A DNA stretch of 64,000 bases, from NCBI GenBank assembly GCA_019801415.1, contig JAHVJD010000004.1:62001-126000 (forward strand). The letters are read 5' to 3'. Positions 46,360 through 55,655 of this stretch are shown here, in pieces. The notes under the pieces are model-generated. The model made no database searches. It had not been told where the DNA came from and saw nothing but the letters and a program-made list of their open reading frames with translations. This DNA comes from Nocardioides marinus. GTDB lineage: Bacteria; Pseudomonadota; Alphaproteobacteria; Rhodobacterales; Rhodobacteraceae. A program made the translations under genes and the position numbers. The first letter of the stretch is position 1, and every line of letters begins with the position of its first letter.

Positions 46360-47280
46360 TTGGACATCATCTGGCTCAGAGATTTTGAAGCTTTGGTCGC
46401 GTGCAAGAATTTCTCGCGCGCGGCCGAAGAGCGCAATGTAAGCCAGCCTGCCTTCTCACGCAGGATCCGGGCGCTGGAAAATGAAATCGGCGTGCGGCTG
46501 ATCAACCGCGAGACCCTGCCGCTGACGCTGACGCCGGCGGGAGAGGTGTTCCTGTCGCAGTCGCGCATCATGCTGCGCACCTACGAGGAAACCATCGAGC
46601 GTTGTCAGACCATCGATGCGGCAAGCGAAAACGTGATCCGATTTGCCGCCTCGCAGTCGCTGTATATGACGCACTACAAGACCCTGATCGCGCCGCTAGT
46701 CAGCGAGGATGGGCTGGAGACCGACCTGAACTCGACGTCCTGGGCGGCGGATCAGTTCGTCAGCGCGCTGCAACAGGGCTATTGCGACGTGATCCTGACC
46801 TACTGGCATCCGTCGATGGATTTCCTCGGCCCGCTTGAAGTTGCCAATTTCGAATATCTGACGCTGTCCACCGACCGGTTTGTCCCCGTGTCCCGCACGC
46901 TGCCGGACGGCACCCCGGAATTCAATTTCACGGCTTCGGGCAAGGACGCAGTGCCGTTGCTGTCTTATGGCGCCGTGTCGGCGTTGCGGTCGGTTCAGGA
47001 GTTTGCCCTGGAACAGCTGCTTCCGCGGCAAAAGGTCTTCGTGGTCAATCAGAACGCGCTGGCGAACAGTGTAAAGGCGATGATCGAAGAGGGCTTTGGC
47101 ATGGGGTGGCTCCCGCTGAGCCTGTGTCGCCGCGAGATTGGCACCGGCCGGTTTGCGGTGGTTGATGATCGGCTGTCCACGGACCTTGAAATCCGGCTCT
47201 ACCGCGATCCGCGCAGCACCAAGTCGACGCTGGACGTCCTGTGGAAACAGCTGCGACAGGCGGCAGTGGACGCCGCCTGA
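46360..47280 (+). CDS. LysR-family transcriptional regulator, last gene of the dipeptide ABC operon
   Basis: A 306-residue regulator with a winged helix (about 1-60, FSRAAEERNVSQPAFSRRIR) and a LysR substrate domain (about 85-295). The start is a TTG: it is the only start-type codon in frame after the DppF stop that gives the normal LysR N-terminus, and AAGACGGGA lies just upstream. Its position 14 nt after the ATPase gene implies co-transcription and therefore autogenous control of the whole operon. The candidate operator is at 40590. Confidence 0.85.
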   Translation: MDIIWLRDFEALVACKNFSRAAEERNVSQPAFSRRIRALENEIGVRLINRETLPLTLTPAGEVFLSQSRIMLRTYEETIERCQTIDAASENVIRFAASQSLYMTHYKTLIAPLVSEDGLETDLNSTSWAADQFVSALQQGYCDVILTYWHPSMDFLGPLEVANFEYLTLSTDRFVPVSRTLPDGTPEFNFTASGKDAVPLLSYGAVSALRSVQEFALEQLLPRQKVFVVNQNALANSVKAMIEEGFGMGWLPLSLCRREIGTGRFAVVDDRLSTDLEIRLYRDPRSTKSTLDVLWKQLRQAAVDAA

Positions 47281-47468
47281 CGATCCTTGCACAAATGCGA
47301 TAAGCCGGGGCCTGTCGAACATCTTTAAACTCCGCGACATTTCTACCTAGGATTGATCTGGAGTAATTTAGCCAAATCTGGCATTGCTGACTGAGGCAGT
47401 GGTCCGTGCCGCCAAGGCGGGCACGCCTTTCACCCGCTCCTGTGGGGCGTTTGCAAGGATGGAGCTGA

Positions 47469-48677
47469 ATGCATTATCTCAAGCAAGAGTTGTATGATCT
47501 GGTCAAACGCGAGGACACGATCTTCGAGTTCCTGCAACTCGGTTCGCTTGACGGCTTGTGGTACTGGGACCTGGAAAACCCCGAGAACGAGTGGATGAGC
47601 CCGGAGTTCTGGCGCCTGTTTGGCATCGATCCGGCCACCCGGGAGCACCGGGCAGAGGAGTGGCAGGACCTGATCCACCCGGACGACCTTGCCCTCGCGT
47701 TGGACAATTTCAACAAACATCTGGCAGACCCGGATCACCCCTATGACCAGATCGTGCGCTATCGCCATGCCGAGGGCCATATGGTCACGGTTCGCTGCCG
47801 CGGTCTGGCGATCCGCGACGAGACCGGCAAACCCGTGCGGATGCTTGGTGCCCATAGCGATCTGACCCAGTTGCGGGCCAGCGAGGCCAGCGAGGCCCGG
47901 TTTGCCGAGTTGAATGCGATGCTCGCGTCCGAGGTGGTGCGGGCGAATACGGCGGTGGAGGCCCGAACCGCCTTCCTGGCAACCATGAGCCATGAAATCC
48001 GCACGCCGCTGAACGTGATTCTCGGGCTGTTCCACCTGATCAAGACTGACGAAAGCGCCTCGGACAAGACGCGGGAGCGGGCGGATGTCGGTCATCGCGC
48101 GGCGGAACTGCTGCTGTCGCAACTCGTCAACGTGCTGGAGGCTGCGCGTCTCGATTCCGATGCGCTGAAGTGGAACCCGCGCCCGACCATGGTCGCGGAT
48201 CTGGCACGGCAATGGCGCGAGATGCTGACCGCGAATGTCAGTCGATACGGCAAACCGCTGGAAACCACGGTGGACGTGGTCGCAGGGGTTCCGACGCAGC
48301 TGGTCGTGGATCATGGGAAGGTGTCGCAGATCGTCAACAATCTTGCCGACAACGCGGTGAAATTTTCCGATCAGGGGCGGGTTTGTATCCGCGTGCAATA
48401 TGAAGCGGGCGACCGTCTGCCGATCCGTGTCACCGTGCTGGATACCGGCCTGGGCATTGCCGTCGACGACCGCGAGCGTGTCTTCGAGCGTTTCACCCAG
48501 TTGGAAACAGCCCGTGTTCAGCATCGGGGTGGCTCCGGACTGGGGCTGTCCATCTGTCGCGAACTGGCGGCGCTGATGGGGGGCAGCCTGGAGATACGCG
48601 ATGATCCAACGGGGGAGTTCAACCTCGCGGTCAGCCTGTTGCTGCCGGAGCCCGACAGGACGCCGCCCACCGCCTGA
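47469..48677 (+). CDS. Cytosolic PAS-domain sensor histidine kinase
   Basis: A 402-residue kinase without membrane helices. The order is a short N-terminal helix (1-22), a PAS fold (about 25-135, with [20 protein letters not shown] and [10 protein letters not shown]), a coiled linker, a HisKA domain with H175 in [11 protein letters not shown] and an ATPase domain with [16 protein letters not shown] and GGSGLGLS. The PAS composition resembles PAS_3-type domains of redox or light sensors, but no cofactor-binding residue is obvious. No response regulator is adjacent, so it is an orphan. The 188 bp before it hold no other gene. Confidence 0.88.
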   Translation: MHYLKQELYDLVKREDTIFEFLQLGSLDGLWYWDLENPENEWMSPEFWRLFGIDPATREHRAEEWQDLIHPDDLALALDNFNKHLADPDHPYDQIVRYRHAEGHMVTVRCRGLAIRDETGKPVRMLGAHSDLTQLRASEASEARFAELNAMLASEVVRANTAVEARTAFLATMSHEIRTPLNVILGLFHLIKTDESASDKTRERADVGHRAAELLLSQLVNVLEAARLDSDALKWNPRPTMVADLARQWREMLTANVSRYGKPLETTVDVVAGVPTQLVVDHGKVSQIVNNLADNAVKFSDQGRVCIRVQYEAGDRLPIRVTVLDTGLGIAVDDRERVFERFTQLETARVQHRGGSGLGLSICRELAALMGGSLEIRDDPTGEFNLAVSLLLPEPDRTPPTA

Positions 48678-48740
48678 CGAGGCGCGTCAGCCTTTCCGCC
48701 AGCTCGTGGCCGAAATGGTGCCAAGCGCATTCCGTGAAAA

Positions 48741-48770
48741 CAAAAAAGGCGCCCGAAGGCGCCTTGTTTT
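48741..48770 (+). terminator. Bidirectional terminator between the PAS kinase and tRNA-Pro
   Basis: An 8-bp stem, AAGGCGCC (48746-48753) with GGCGCCTT (48758-48765), and a CGAA loop are preceded by A6 and followed by TTGTTTT. It can end both the kinase transcript (plus) and the tRNA transcript (minus). Confidence 0.9.
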
Positions 48771-48772
48771 AT

Positions 48773-48849
48773 TGGTCGGAGCGAGAGGATTCGAACCTCC
48801 GGCCCCTGCCTCCCGAAGACAGTGCTCTACCAGGCTGAGCTACGCTCCG
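48773..48849 (-). tRNA. tRNA-Pro (anticodon CGG)
   Basis: A 77-nt cloverleaf read on the minus strand. The acceptor arms CGGAGCG and CGCTCCG are followed by discriminator A and an encoded CCA (48773-48775). The anticodon stem CTGTC/GGCAG encloses loop TTCGGGA, with CGG at 48813-48815 in plus coordinates. The T arm reads GGTTCGAATC. Confidence 0.96.
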
Positions 48850-48963
48850 ACCGTGGAGGGCGAAATAGCTCAGGGCGGACGATTTGACAAGGGTGATTTG
48901 ACAGAAAGATGCCGATTTCGGCAAAAGATTTCGCCGCGCGCCGTCAGGCAAGTGGGCCAACGC

Positions 48964-48996
48964 AAAAGCCCCGCACCGGCGATCGGGCGGGGCTTT
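48964..48996 (-). terminator. Rho-independent terminator of leuB
   Basis: The arms AAAGCCCCGC (48965-48974) and GCGGGGCTTT (48987-48996) form a perfect 10-bp stem with a 12-nt loop. On the minus strand it runs into TTTT. It lies 27 nt beyond the leuB stop. Confidence 0.85.
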
Positions 48997-49023
48997 CATG
49001 AGGCAGTGATTAGCTCTCTGATA

Positions 49024-50127
49024 TCAGAGGCTTGCGTCCAGCGCTGCGACGATTGCGTCACCCATCTGGCTGGTGGAGACCGGCTCCACGCCTTCTTCTC
49101 CCAGAAGGTCGGCCGTGCGCACGCCGTCGGCCAGAACCTTTTCTACCGCGGCTTCGAGACGCGCGGCCTCATCGCCCAGATCGAAGCTGTAGCGCAGCGC
49201 CATGGCAAAGCTCAGGATGCAGGCAATCGGGTTGGCCTTGCCCTGGCCCGCGATGTCGGGGGCAGAGCCGTGCACCGGCTCGTACAGCGCTTTCGGGCGG
49301 CCGTTGGCCATAGGTGCGCCGAGCGAGGCGGAGGGCAGCATGCCGAGCGAGCCGGTCAGCATCGCGGCACAGTCGGACAGGATGTCGCCGAACAGGTTGT
49401 CGGTCAGGATCACGTCGAACTGCTTGGGCGCGCGCACCAGCTGCATCGCGCCGTTGTCGGCGTACATGTGCGACAGTTCGACCTCCGGGTATTCCTTGCC
49501 GACGCGGGTCACCACCTCGCGCCACAGGATGCCGGATTCCATCACGTTGGCCTTCTCCATCGAGCAGAGCTTCTTGTTGCGGCGCATCGCCAGCTCGAAG
49601 GCCGAGCGCGCGGCGCGCTCGATTTCGCTCTCGGTGTAGCGCTGGGTGTTGATGCCGACGCGCTCGTTGCCTTCCTCGAAGATGCCGCGCGGCTCGCCGA
49701 AGTACACGCCCGAGGTCAGTTCGCGCACGATGACGATGTCGAGCCCGGCAACCACGTCTTTTTTCAGGGAGGAGAAATCCGCCAGCGCATCAAAGCACTG
49801 CGCCGGGCGCAGGTTGGAGTAGAGGTCCATTTCCTTGCGCAGGCGCAGGAGGCCGCGCTCGGGCTTTACCGAGAAGTCCAGCGCGTCATACTTCGGGCCG
49901 CCGACGGCGCCCAGCAGAACCGCATCCACTTCCTGTGCCTTGGCCATGGTTTCGTCTGCCAGCGGCACCCCGTGTTTGTCGTAAGCTGCACCACCGACCA
50001 GGTCTTCGCTGACGTCGAACTTCACGCCGCGCTTGTCGCCGAACCAGGAGATGACCTTACGGACTTCGGTCATGACTTCGGGACCGATCCCGTCGCCGGG
50101 CAGAATCAGAATAGATGGGTTGGGCAT
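49024..50127 (-). CDS. leuB: 3-isopropylmalate dehydrogenase LeuB
   Basis: Third step of leucine synthesis: NAD-dependent oxidative decarboxylation of 3-isopropylmalate. The 367-residue length is normal for the family. Landmarks are the N-terminal [11 protein letters not shown], the substrate arginines in [15 protein letters not shown], the metal site [10 protein letters not shown] and the nucleotide-binding [18 protein letters not shown]. The ATG at 50127 has a strong TAGGAGG site; the frame runs further upstream without one. It is separated from leuCD by the membrane protein and nuclease genes. Confidence 0.97.
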   Translation of the reverse strand: MPNPSILILPGDGIGPEVMTEVRKVISWFGDKRGVKFDVSEDLVGGAAYDKHGVPLADETMAKAQEVDAVLLGAVGGPKYDALDFSVKPERGLLRLRKEMDLYSNLRPAQCFDALADFSSLKKDVVAGLDIVIVRELTSGVYFGEPRGIFEEGNERVGINTQRYTESEIERAARSAFELAMRRNKKLCSMEKANVMESGILWREVVTRVGKEYPEVELSHMYADNGAMQLVRAPKQFDVILTDNLFGDILSDCAAMLTGSLGMLPSASLGAPMANGRPKALYEPVHGSAPDIAGQGKANPIACILSFAMALRYSFDLGDEAARLEAAVEKVLADGVRTADLLGEEGVEPVSTSQMGDAIVAALDASL

Positions 50128-50247
50128 GGATATCCTCCTAAAATCAGCTGTCACGGGCGTAGCGGCAGCGGGGGGCGGGGTCAAGAATATGGGGCTCTGG
50201 GATTGGCCTTCGCGCGATTTTCAGGCGGCAGGTCCGCCTGGCAGCAC

Positions 50248-51291
50248 TCAGGGCAGGGTGATGTCGGTCCAGACCAGCCGGTGACGGCTGGCGCGGTGTG
50301 CCGCGTCCTGCGCGTCGTGTGGCCAGTCGACACCGGAGCCGGTAATACGCAGCCCGGCCGATGGCAGCACGTAGCTCACCCGCATCTTCCCGACGCTGGC
50401 CCAGTCCACGGTCGCTGTGCCCGCCTCGGCGCTTTCGGGCACCGGATCCTGCAGGCGCGGGTCGCTCAGCAGGTCACGGATCGCGGAGCGTCTTCCCGCG
50501 CCGCGGTCCGGGTCCAGGTTGGCATCGCCGACGATCACGAAGGGGGCGGGCGGCACTGGCCCCAACTCTCCATTCAGAAGCAGTTGCCAGAGGCGGATCT
50601 CGTCGTGGTTCCGCCTGCCGTTGCGGTCTTCGGGGCCATCAAAGACCGGAGGTGTCGCGTGAAAGCCCAGCACATGCAGCCGCGTGCCGTCCGGCAGCAT
50701 GAGTGGCACAACCCAATGTCCGGTGTCCGACAGCCGCTGAACCTGCTGCGCGTCGCGACTGGGGTAGGGGCTCCCATCGGGGTGACGCGGCAGCTGTGCC
50801 TGGGGCAGTTTGCGCCACAAAAGATCCGACAAGTCGCGCACCGCCGTCACATCAATCGGCAGTTTCGACAGAAGTGCCATGCCGCCTTGTCCGCGGAAGC
50901 GGCCATAGCCATGGTTGTCCCCCGGTCCGCCGCGTTTTCCGTCGCCGTCCAGATCCAGCGGCTGAGCGGGGGGGCGACCGGCATTGGGTTGCAGGGACAA
51001 AAGATGGGGGTAATCCGTGCCAGCCTCGGACAGGCGGCGGCGCAGCGCCTGTACGGCCCGGTTCTCCAGGTCCCAGTCGATGCCTTGCAACAGCAACACA
51101 TCGGCATTGTTCGCGGTGATCACGTCGATCACTGCGGCGATTTGGGGATCCTCGCCGCGGTCGATATCCCGCAGCAGCAAACCGGGGCCGTCGCGGGAAA
51201 GCTCGGTGTTGAAAGTTGCGATGCGCAGCTGTTGGGCAAGGCCCGGTGCAGCGGCCAAGAGCAGAACCAGAGCCGCCGCCACCGCCTTCAT
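50248..51291 (-). CDS. Exported endonuclease/exonuclease/phosphatase-family protein
   Basis: A 347-residue protein with a signal peptide (about 1-20, cleaved after GLAQ). The EEP-fold landmarks are IATFNTELSRDG near the start (metal glutamate), LLLQGID, FHATPPV and VIVGDANLDPD, with the C-terminal DWPHDAQDAAHRASRHRLV holding the catalytic SRH. Such exported phosphodiesterases hydrolyse nucleic acid or phosphate esters; the substrate here is unknown. Its ATG overlaps the stop of the membrane protein gene by 4 nt, so the pair is coupled. Confidence 0.83.
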   Translation of the reverse strand: MKAVAAALVLLLAAAPGLAQQLRIATFNTELSRDGPGLLLRDIDRGEDPQIAAVIDVITANNADVLLLQGIDWDLENRAVQALRRRLSEAGTDYPHLLSLQPNAGRPPAQPLDLDGDGKRGGPGDNHGYGRFRGQGGMALLSKLPIDVTAVRDLSDLLWRKLPQAQLPRHPDGSPYPSRDAQQVQRLSDTGHWVVPLMLPDGTRLHVLGFHATPPVFDGPEDRNGRRNHDEIRLWQLLLNGELGPVPPAPFVIVGDANLDPDRGAGRRSAIRDLLSDPRLQDPVPESAEAGTATVDWASVGKMRVSYVLPSAGLRITGSGVDWPHDAQDAAHRASRHRLVWTDITLP

Positions 51292-52139
51292 GCGGTTTGC
51301 AGCGCGTCTTCTTCGGCCTCGTCCCGGCAGGCGGCCCGGCGCTTCTGGGCGATCAGACCGGCGATCCTCAGCATTGCCATGCCGCGCATCACCATGGACG
51401 CCGGCACCAGCGCCCAGCCGCCCGCGATCCAGATCAGCATCTGGGGTGAGGGCAACAGGGCGGGACCGACCCAACCGGCTGTCATCTGCACCGCAGCAGG
51501 CAGGGCAAAGGGCAGCAGGACGCCGCCGATGATGTTGATCCGCCCATCCCGTTGCAACCGCTGCACCACGTCGCCGCCCGTGGTGGGGTCGAACAGGGGC
51601 AGATTGACCCAGACATTGAACGGGCCGTTGCCGATCGGCCAGTGACCGAAGCGGATGACCAGGGCGAAGATGCCTGTTGCCGTTGCGGTCAGCGTCGCCG
51701 CCAGCGCCGCCGCGTTCCGCACCATCACAACCGTGTCGAGGGGCACCTGTTGTGGCAGCATCAACATGGTCAGCTGCACCGGGGAATACGCAAAATCCAG
51801 CTGCCCGCCGAGCCAATGGGCAAGCTGCTGGACCAGCGCGGTCAGGCCGGTCGGGGCCAGCGGATGGGCCATCAGCAGGCTGAGCCCGCCGATGACGGCG
51901 ACCGCCATGGCAAACCGCAGCCGGTTTATGGGAGGCGCGTTGCGGAATTCCACGAAGCTGGGGAAATGGGCGGCATATTCCGTCACGACCAGCGCCGCCG
52001 CGAGCAAGGCGATAAAGAGGGTAATTTCCGGAGACGTGGTAACGCTGGCAGGCAGGATCAGTGCCGGCGTGGCAAACAGCAGTGCCACCATTGATCCGCG
52101 GAGAACCGCGCCTGTGATACGTGCAATCACCGTTGTCAT
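51288..52139 (-). CDS. Polytopic membrane protein of unknown function
   Basis: A 283-residue protein that I do not recognise. About six to seven hydrophobic segments are spread along it, with a longer polar loop in the middle (around TTGGDVVQRLQRDGRINIIG) and a charged C-terminal tail ending in acidic residues. The ATG at 52139 has GAAGGG upstream; an earlier in-frame ATG lacks one. It is translationally coupled to the exported nuclease-like gene, which suggests that the two act together at the envelope. Confidence 0.75.
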   Translation of the reverse strand: MTTVIARITGAVLRGSMVALLFATPALILPASVTTSPEITLFIALLAAALVVTEYAAHFPSFVEFRNAPPINRLRFAMAVAVIGGLSLLMAHPLAPTGLTALVQQLAHWLGGQLDFAYSPVQLTMLMLPQQVPLDTVVMVRNAAALAATLTATATGIFALVIRFGHWPIGNGPFNVWVNLPLFDPTTGGDVVQRLQRDGRINIIGGVLLPFALPAAVQMTAGWVGPALLPSPQMLIWIAGGWALVPASMVMRGMAMLRIAGLIAQKRRAACRDEAEEDALQTA

Positions 52140-52494
52140 CCCTTCAAACCGGATCGGGTATTTGTACCTCTGTGTCCGGCTGTGAAGCTCCCGGTCCAAC
52201 TTGCCGGGGGCTCTGCCTCATTTTTGCCCCAATCTGCCGTTTGGCGGCTTTCCGCTCAAGAGGCGGACGGGATGGAGGACGCAGGTTGGTGTCAGCACTG
52301 GTGCGAGATTGCATCAATATCCAGCGTCAGCCCCGCGGCTGCGTCGGCTATGATACTAGATAGTGTGGCTGGTCGGAAATGTGCCACAATGAGCCAGATG
52401 CCGAGGCGCGGCGACCGGATTGTGTCAGAACTGCGGCAGAATCAACTGCGATGGCGGGCAGCCGCCCCGATCAACAGGGCGGCCACCTCTGTTT
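52140..52494. other. 355-bp intergenic region between the membrane protein gene and leuD
   Basis: No gene is seen. Near the leuD end, arms GCCGCCC (52462-52468) and GGGCGGC (52478-52484) form a 7-bp hairpin 10 nt beyond the leuD stop, possibly a weak terminator without a T tract. The promoter of the membrane protein/nuclease pair should lie in the less GC-rich part near 52150-52380. Confidence 0.45.
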
Positions 52495-53100
52495 TCAGAC
52501 CCAGGGACGCGCCTGCGACGCCTGTTCTTCGAAGGTCTTGATCGCGTCGGCCTTCTCCATCGTGAGGCCGATATCGTCGAGGCCATTCAGCAGGCAGTGC
52601 TTCTTGAAGGGGTCGACGTCGAACGTGATGACCACGCCGTCCGAGGTGGTGATCTCCTGTGCTTCGAGGTCCACGGTCATGCGGGCGTTGGCGCCTTTTT
52701 CGGCGTCGGCCATCAGGATGTCGACCTGCTCCTGCGGCAGTACGATCGGCAGGATGCCGTTCTTGAAGCTGTTGTTGAAGAAAATGTCGGCAAAGGAGGT
52801 GGACACGATGCACTTGATGCCGAAATCGGCGATCGCCCAGGGCGCGTGCTCGCGCGAGGAGCCGCAGCCGAAGTTGTCGCCCGCGATCAGGATCTCCGCG
52901 TTGCGGTACTGCGGCTTGTTCAGGACGAAATCCTCGATCTCGGTGCCGTCGCGGTTATAGCGCATCTCGTCGAACAGGTGCTTGCCAAAGCCGGTGCGCT
53001 GAATGGACTTCAGGAACACCTTGGGGATGATCATGTCGGTGTCGATGTTCACCAGCGGCATGGGCGCGGCGATGCCGTGAAGTTTCTGGAACTTTTCCAT
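52495..53100 (-). CDS. leuD: 3-isopropylmalate dehydratase small subunit LeuD
   Basis: Small subunit of isopropylmalate isomerase, 201 residues, the typical length. It shows the family stretches [14 protein letters not shown], the swivel-loop [15 protein letters not shown] and [18 protein letters not shown]. It pairs with LeuC for the second step of leucine synthesis. Its ATG overlaps the stop of the preceding glycosyltransferase-like gene by one base (TAATG), so it is expressed from the leuC transcript. Confidence 0.97.
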   Translation of the reverse strand: MEKFQKLHGIAAPMPLVNIDTDMIIPKVFLKSIQRTGFGKHLFDEMRYNRDGTEIEDFVLNKPQYRNAEILIAGDNFGCGSSREHAPWAIADFGIKCIVSTSFADIFFNNSFKNGILPIVLPQEQVDILMADAEKGANARMTVDLEAQEITTSDGVVITFDVDPFKKHCLLNGLDDIGLTMEKADAIKTFEEQASQARPWV

Positions 53101-53927
53101 TACTCGTTTCCTTGTTTCTGGTGCTTCAATCCGCTGAGGTCAAAACCGATTTCCTGTGCGAAGCGGTAAATGAAGCTGTGTTTTTCGGGCCGGTGCGCCT
53201 TGTGATAGCGGCGCACCATGGAGGCATAGAGGTGGATGGCCAGGGTATTCTGCGTCAGCCAGCCGTCTTCCTGGCAATGGCCGCTGAAGAAGACGTCCGT
53301 CAGCACGCCGCGGATCGGGTAGAACACGTCCGGTTGGCGGACGTGCTGCACCTCGCCGGTCAGGTTCAGCGTGTGATCCAGCGCCCGTGGCCCCAGCGAA
53401 GGGCGTTGCAGCTCAAAGGCCTTGAGCAGCCGCTTGCCGGGCGCGGCGGCCTCCACTTCCTTGCGGATCTTGCGGGGCAGCCATGGTGGCACGAACTCGG
53501 GATCCTCGAACCAGTCCAGCAGATGGTTCAGCGTCGCCGACCCCTTGGGCAGTCGCAGAACCGCGCCGTTGATCGACCGCGTGGGCTCATACCCCACGTG
53601 GTAGTCCGCATCCGGCAGCGGCCGGTAGCAGAGCATGTCGGTGTCGATCCAGATCATCTCTGTCTGCTTCAGCAGATAGAGCCGGAACAGATCCGACAGC
53701 ATCGAGGCAGGCGCCTCTCCATGGCCCGCGGCAGCCGCATCCCAGATCTCTGCCGCCGGACAGGTGCGGACACCTGCCGGAACCGGCGGCGGGGAAGGGG
53801 CGGTGTGGAACAGGACAACCTCGTGGCCGCGCTGCACGAAACTGGCCAGAGACAGTTCGTGCAGCCAGTTGAGGCGATCCCCGATCCACAGGCTGGCTAC
53901 CGCAGGAAGAGAGGTGCTGGACGCCAT
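53100..53927 (-). CDS. Glycosyltransferase-like protein (GT32-type DXD fold) inserted between leuC and leuD
   Basis: A 275-residue soluble protein with a GT-A-like pattern: an N-terminal stretch with [20 protein letters not shown], then [22 protein letters not shown], where DTD is the nucleotide-sugar/metal-binding DXD motif. The order matches GT32-type capsular/glycosphingolipid glycosyltransferases, and a role in surface polysaccharide is inferred. It begins 17 nt after leuC and ends overlapping leuD, so it is embedded in the leucine operon though unrelated to it in function. Confidence 0.72.
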   Translation of the reverse strand: MASSTSLPAVASLWIGDRLNWLHELSLASFVQRGHEVVLFHTAPSPPPVPAGVRTCPAAEIWDAAAAGHGEAPASMLSDLFRLYLLKQTEMIWIDTDMLCYRPLPDADYHVGYEPTRSINGAVLRLPKGSATLNHLLDWFEDPEFVPPWLPRKIRKEVEAAAPGKRLLKAFELQRPSLGPRALDHTLNLTGEVQHVRQPDVFYPIRGVLTDVFFSGHCQEDGWLTQNTLAIHLYASMVRRYHKAHRPEKHSFIYRFAQEIGFDLSGLKHQKQGNE

Positions 53928-53944
53928 GGTCTGGCCTCTCCTGC

Positions 53945-55348
53945 TCAGATCAGCTCACGTACGTCCGTCAGCCTGCCGGTGAGAGCTGCTGCGGCTGCCA
54001 TTGCCGGGCTGACCAGGTGGGTGCGCCCCTTGTAGCCCTGGCGGCCCTCGAAGTTGCGGTTCGAAGTGGCCGCGCAGCGCTCGCCGGGGGCCAGCTGGTC
54101 GGGGTTCATCGCGAGGCACATGGAGCAGCCCGCGAGGCGCCATTCGAAGCCGGCGGCCTCAAAAATCTCGGCCAGGCCTTCTTCCTCGGCCTGCGCCCGC
54201 ACCAGGCCGGAGCCGGGAACGATCATGGCGCGCATGCCGTCCTTGATCTTCTTGCCCTTCACCACTTCGGCCACGGCCCGCAGGTCTTCGATGCGACCGT
54301 TGGTGCAGGAGCCGATGAACACGGTGTCGATCTCGATGTCGGTCAGCTTCTGGCCCGGGGTCAGACCCATGTATTCGATCGAGCGGCGCGCCGCCTCGAC
54401 CTTGCCACCGGTGAAGTCCTCGGGGTTCGGCACCACGCCGGTGATCGGCAGAACGTCCTCGGGGCTGGTGCCCCAGGTCACGACCGGCTCGATGTCTTCG
54501 CCCTTCAGGGTGACGACCTTGTCGAAATGGGCCCCTTCGTCGGTGTAGAGCGTCTTCCACCAGTTCAGCGCGGCTTCCCACTGCGCGCCCTTCGGCGCGT
54601 GCGGGCGGCCCTTGACGTATTCAAAGGTGGTCTCGTCCGGGGCGATCAGGCCCGCGCGGGCGCCGCCTTCGATTGCCATGTTGCAGACGGTCATGCGGCC
54701 TTCCATCGACATGTTGCGGATCACTTCGCCGCAGTATTCGATGACATAGCCGGTGCCGCCGGCGGTGCCGGTGGCGCCGATCACGGCCAGCGTCACGTCC
54801 TTGGCGGTGACGCCCGGCTTCAGCTTGCCGGTGATCTCCACCTTCATGTTCTTGGACTTCTTCTGGATCAGCGTCTGGGTGGCCAGCACGTGCTCCACCT
54901 CGGAGGTGCCGATGCCATGCGCCAGCGCGCCGAAGGCGCCGTGGGTGGCGGTGTGGCTGTCGCCGCAGACCACGGTCATGCCGGGCAGGGTCCAGCCCTG
55001 TTCGGGGCCGACGATGTGCACGATGCCCTGGCGGATGTCATCCACCGGGTAGTAGTGCACGCCGAACTCCTTGGCGTTCCGGTCGAGCGCTTCGACCTGG
55101 ATGCGGCTTTCCTCGTTCTCGATGCCTTTGGCGCGGTCGAGCGTGGTGGGCACATTGTGGTCCGGCACCGCGATGGTCTTGTCCGGGGCATGCACCTTGC
55201 GGCCGGCCATGCGCAGACCCTCGAAGGCCTGCGGGCTGGTCACCTCATGGACCAGGTGGCGGTCGATATAGAGCAGGCAGGTGCCGTCCTCTGCTTCATG
55301 CGCGACATGCGCATCCCAGATCTTGTCATAGAGTGTTTTGGGGGACAT
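53945..55348 (-). CDS. leuC: 3-isopropylmalate dehydratase large subunit LeuC
   Basis: Large subunit of isopropylmalate isomerase, 467 residues. [4Fe-4S] cysteines are visible in [11 protein letters not shown] and in [18 protein letters not shown]; the active-site region [20 protein letters not shown] is present. It is the first gene of the leu segment; the 307 bp upstream must hold its promoter. Confidence 0.97.
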   Translation of the reverse strand: MSPKTLYDKIWDAHVAHEAEDGTCLLYIDRHLVHEVTSPQAFEGLRMAGRKVHAPDKTIAVPDHNVPTTLDRAKGIENEESRIQVEALDRNAKEFGVHYYPVDDIRQGIVHIVGPEQGWTLPGMTVVCGDSHTATHGAFGALAHGIGTSEVEHVLATQTLIQKKSKNMKVEITGKLKPGVTAKDVTLAVIGATGTAGGTGYVIEYCGEVIRNMSMEGRMTVCNMAIEGGARAGLIAPDETTFEYVKGRPHAPKGAQWEAALNWWKTLYTDEGAHFDKVVTLKGEDIEPVVTWGTSPEDVLPITGVVPNPEDFTGGKVEAARRSIEYMGLTPGQKLTDIEIDTVFIGSCTNGRIEDLRAVAEVVKGKKIKDGMRAMIVPGSGLVRAQAEEEGLAEIFEAAGFEWRLAGCSMCLAMNPDQLAPGERCAATSNRNFEGRQGYKGRTHLVSPAMAAAAALTGRLTDVRELI

Positions 55349-55655
55349 GGGTCCACTCCCGTAATGTATTGGGTATGCTGGCTGTTGGGCTGGGCAAACG
55401 CCTTATAGGCGCGCCAGGACCGTGCGGGCGGCGCCAAAGAACCGTTCGCGCAGCCGGGCGCGGTCTTGCAGTTCAATCTTTTGGGCCAATACGAGGGTCA
55501 TGGCTGTCAGATACATCCGCGCGGGCCGGCAATCAAGATTCGTTCTCTCTGACGCCTGTGGAAGCCCGTGCGGCGGTTCCGTTCCATCGCGGCCTGTCCC
55601 CGTCTTTTCTTGATCCCGACCGGTCGCAACGGCAGACTGTCTGAAAAGGGGAGGC
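55349..55655. other. 307-bp divergent region between leuC and the MscS gene
   Basis: No gene is supported. A 32-codon minus-strand frame (55403-55501) lacks a ribosome site and has only scattered leucine codons, so it does not look like a leucine attenuator peptide. The MscS ribosome site AGGGGAGG ends at 55654. Confidence 0.5.

Noticed and set aside
55403-55501. A 32-codon minus-strand frame before leuC as a possible leucine attenuator peptide
   Set aside because: There are no runs of leucine codons, no ribosome site, and no terminator/antiterminator pair was seen.
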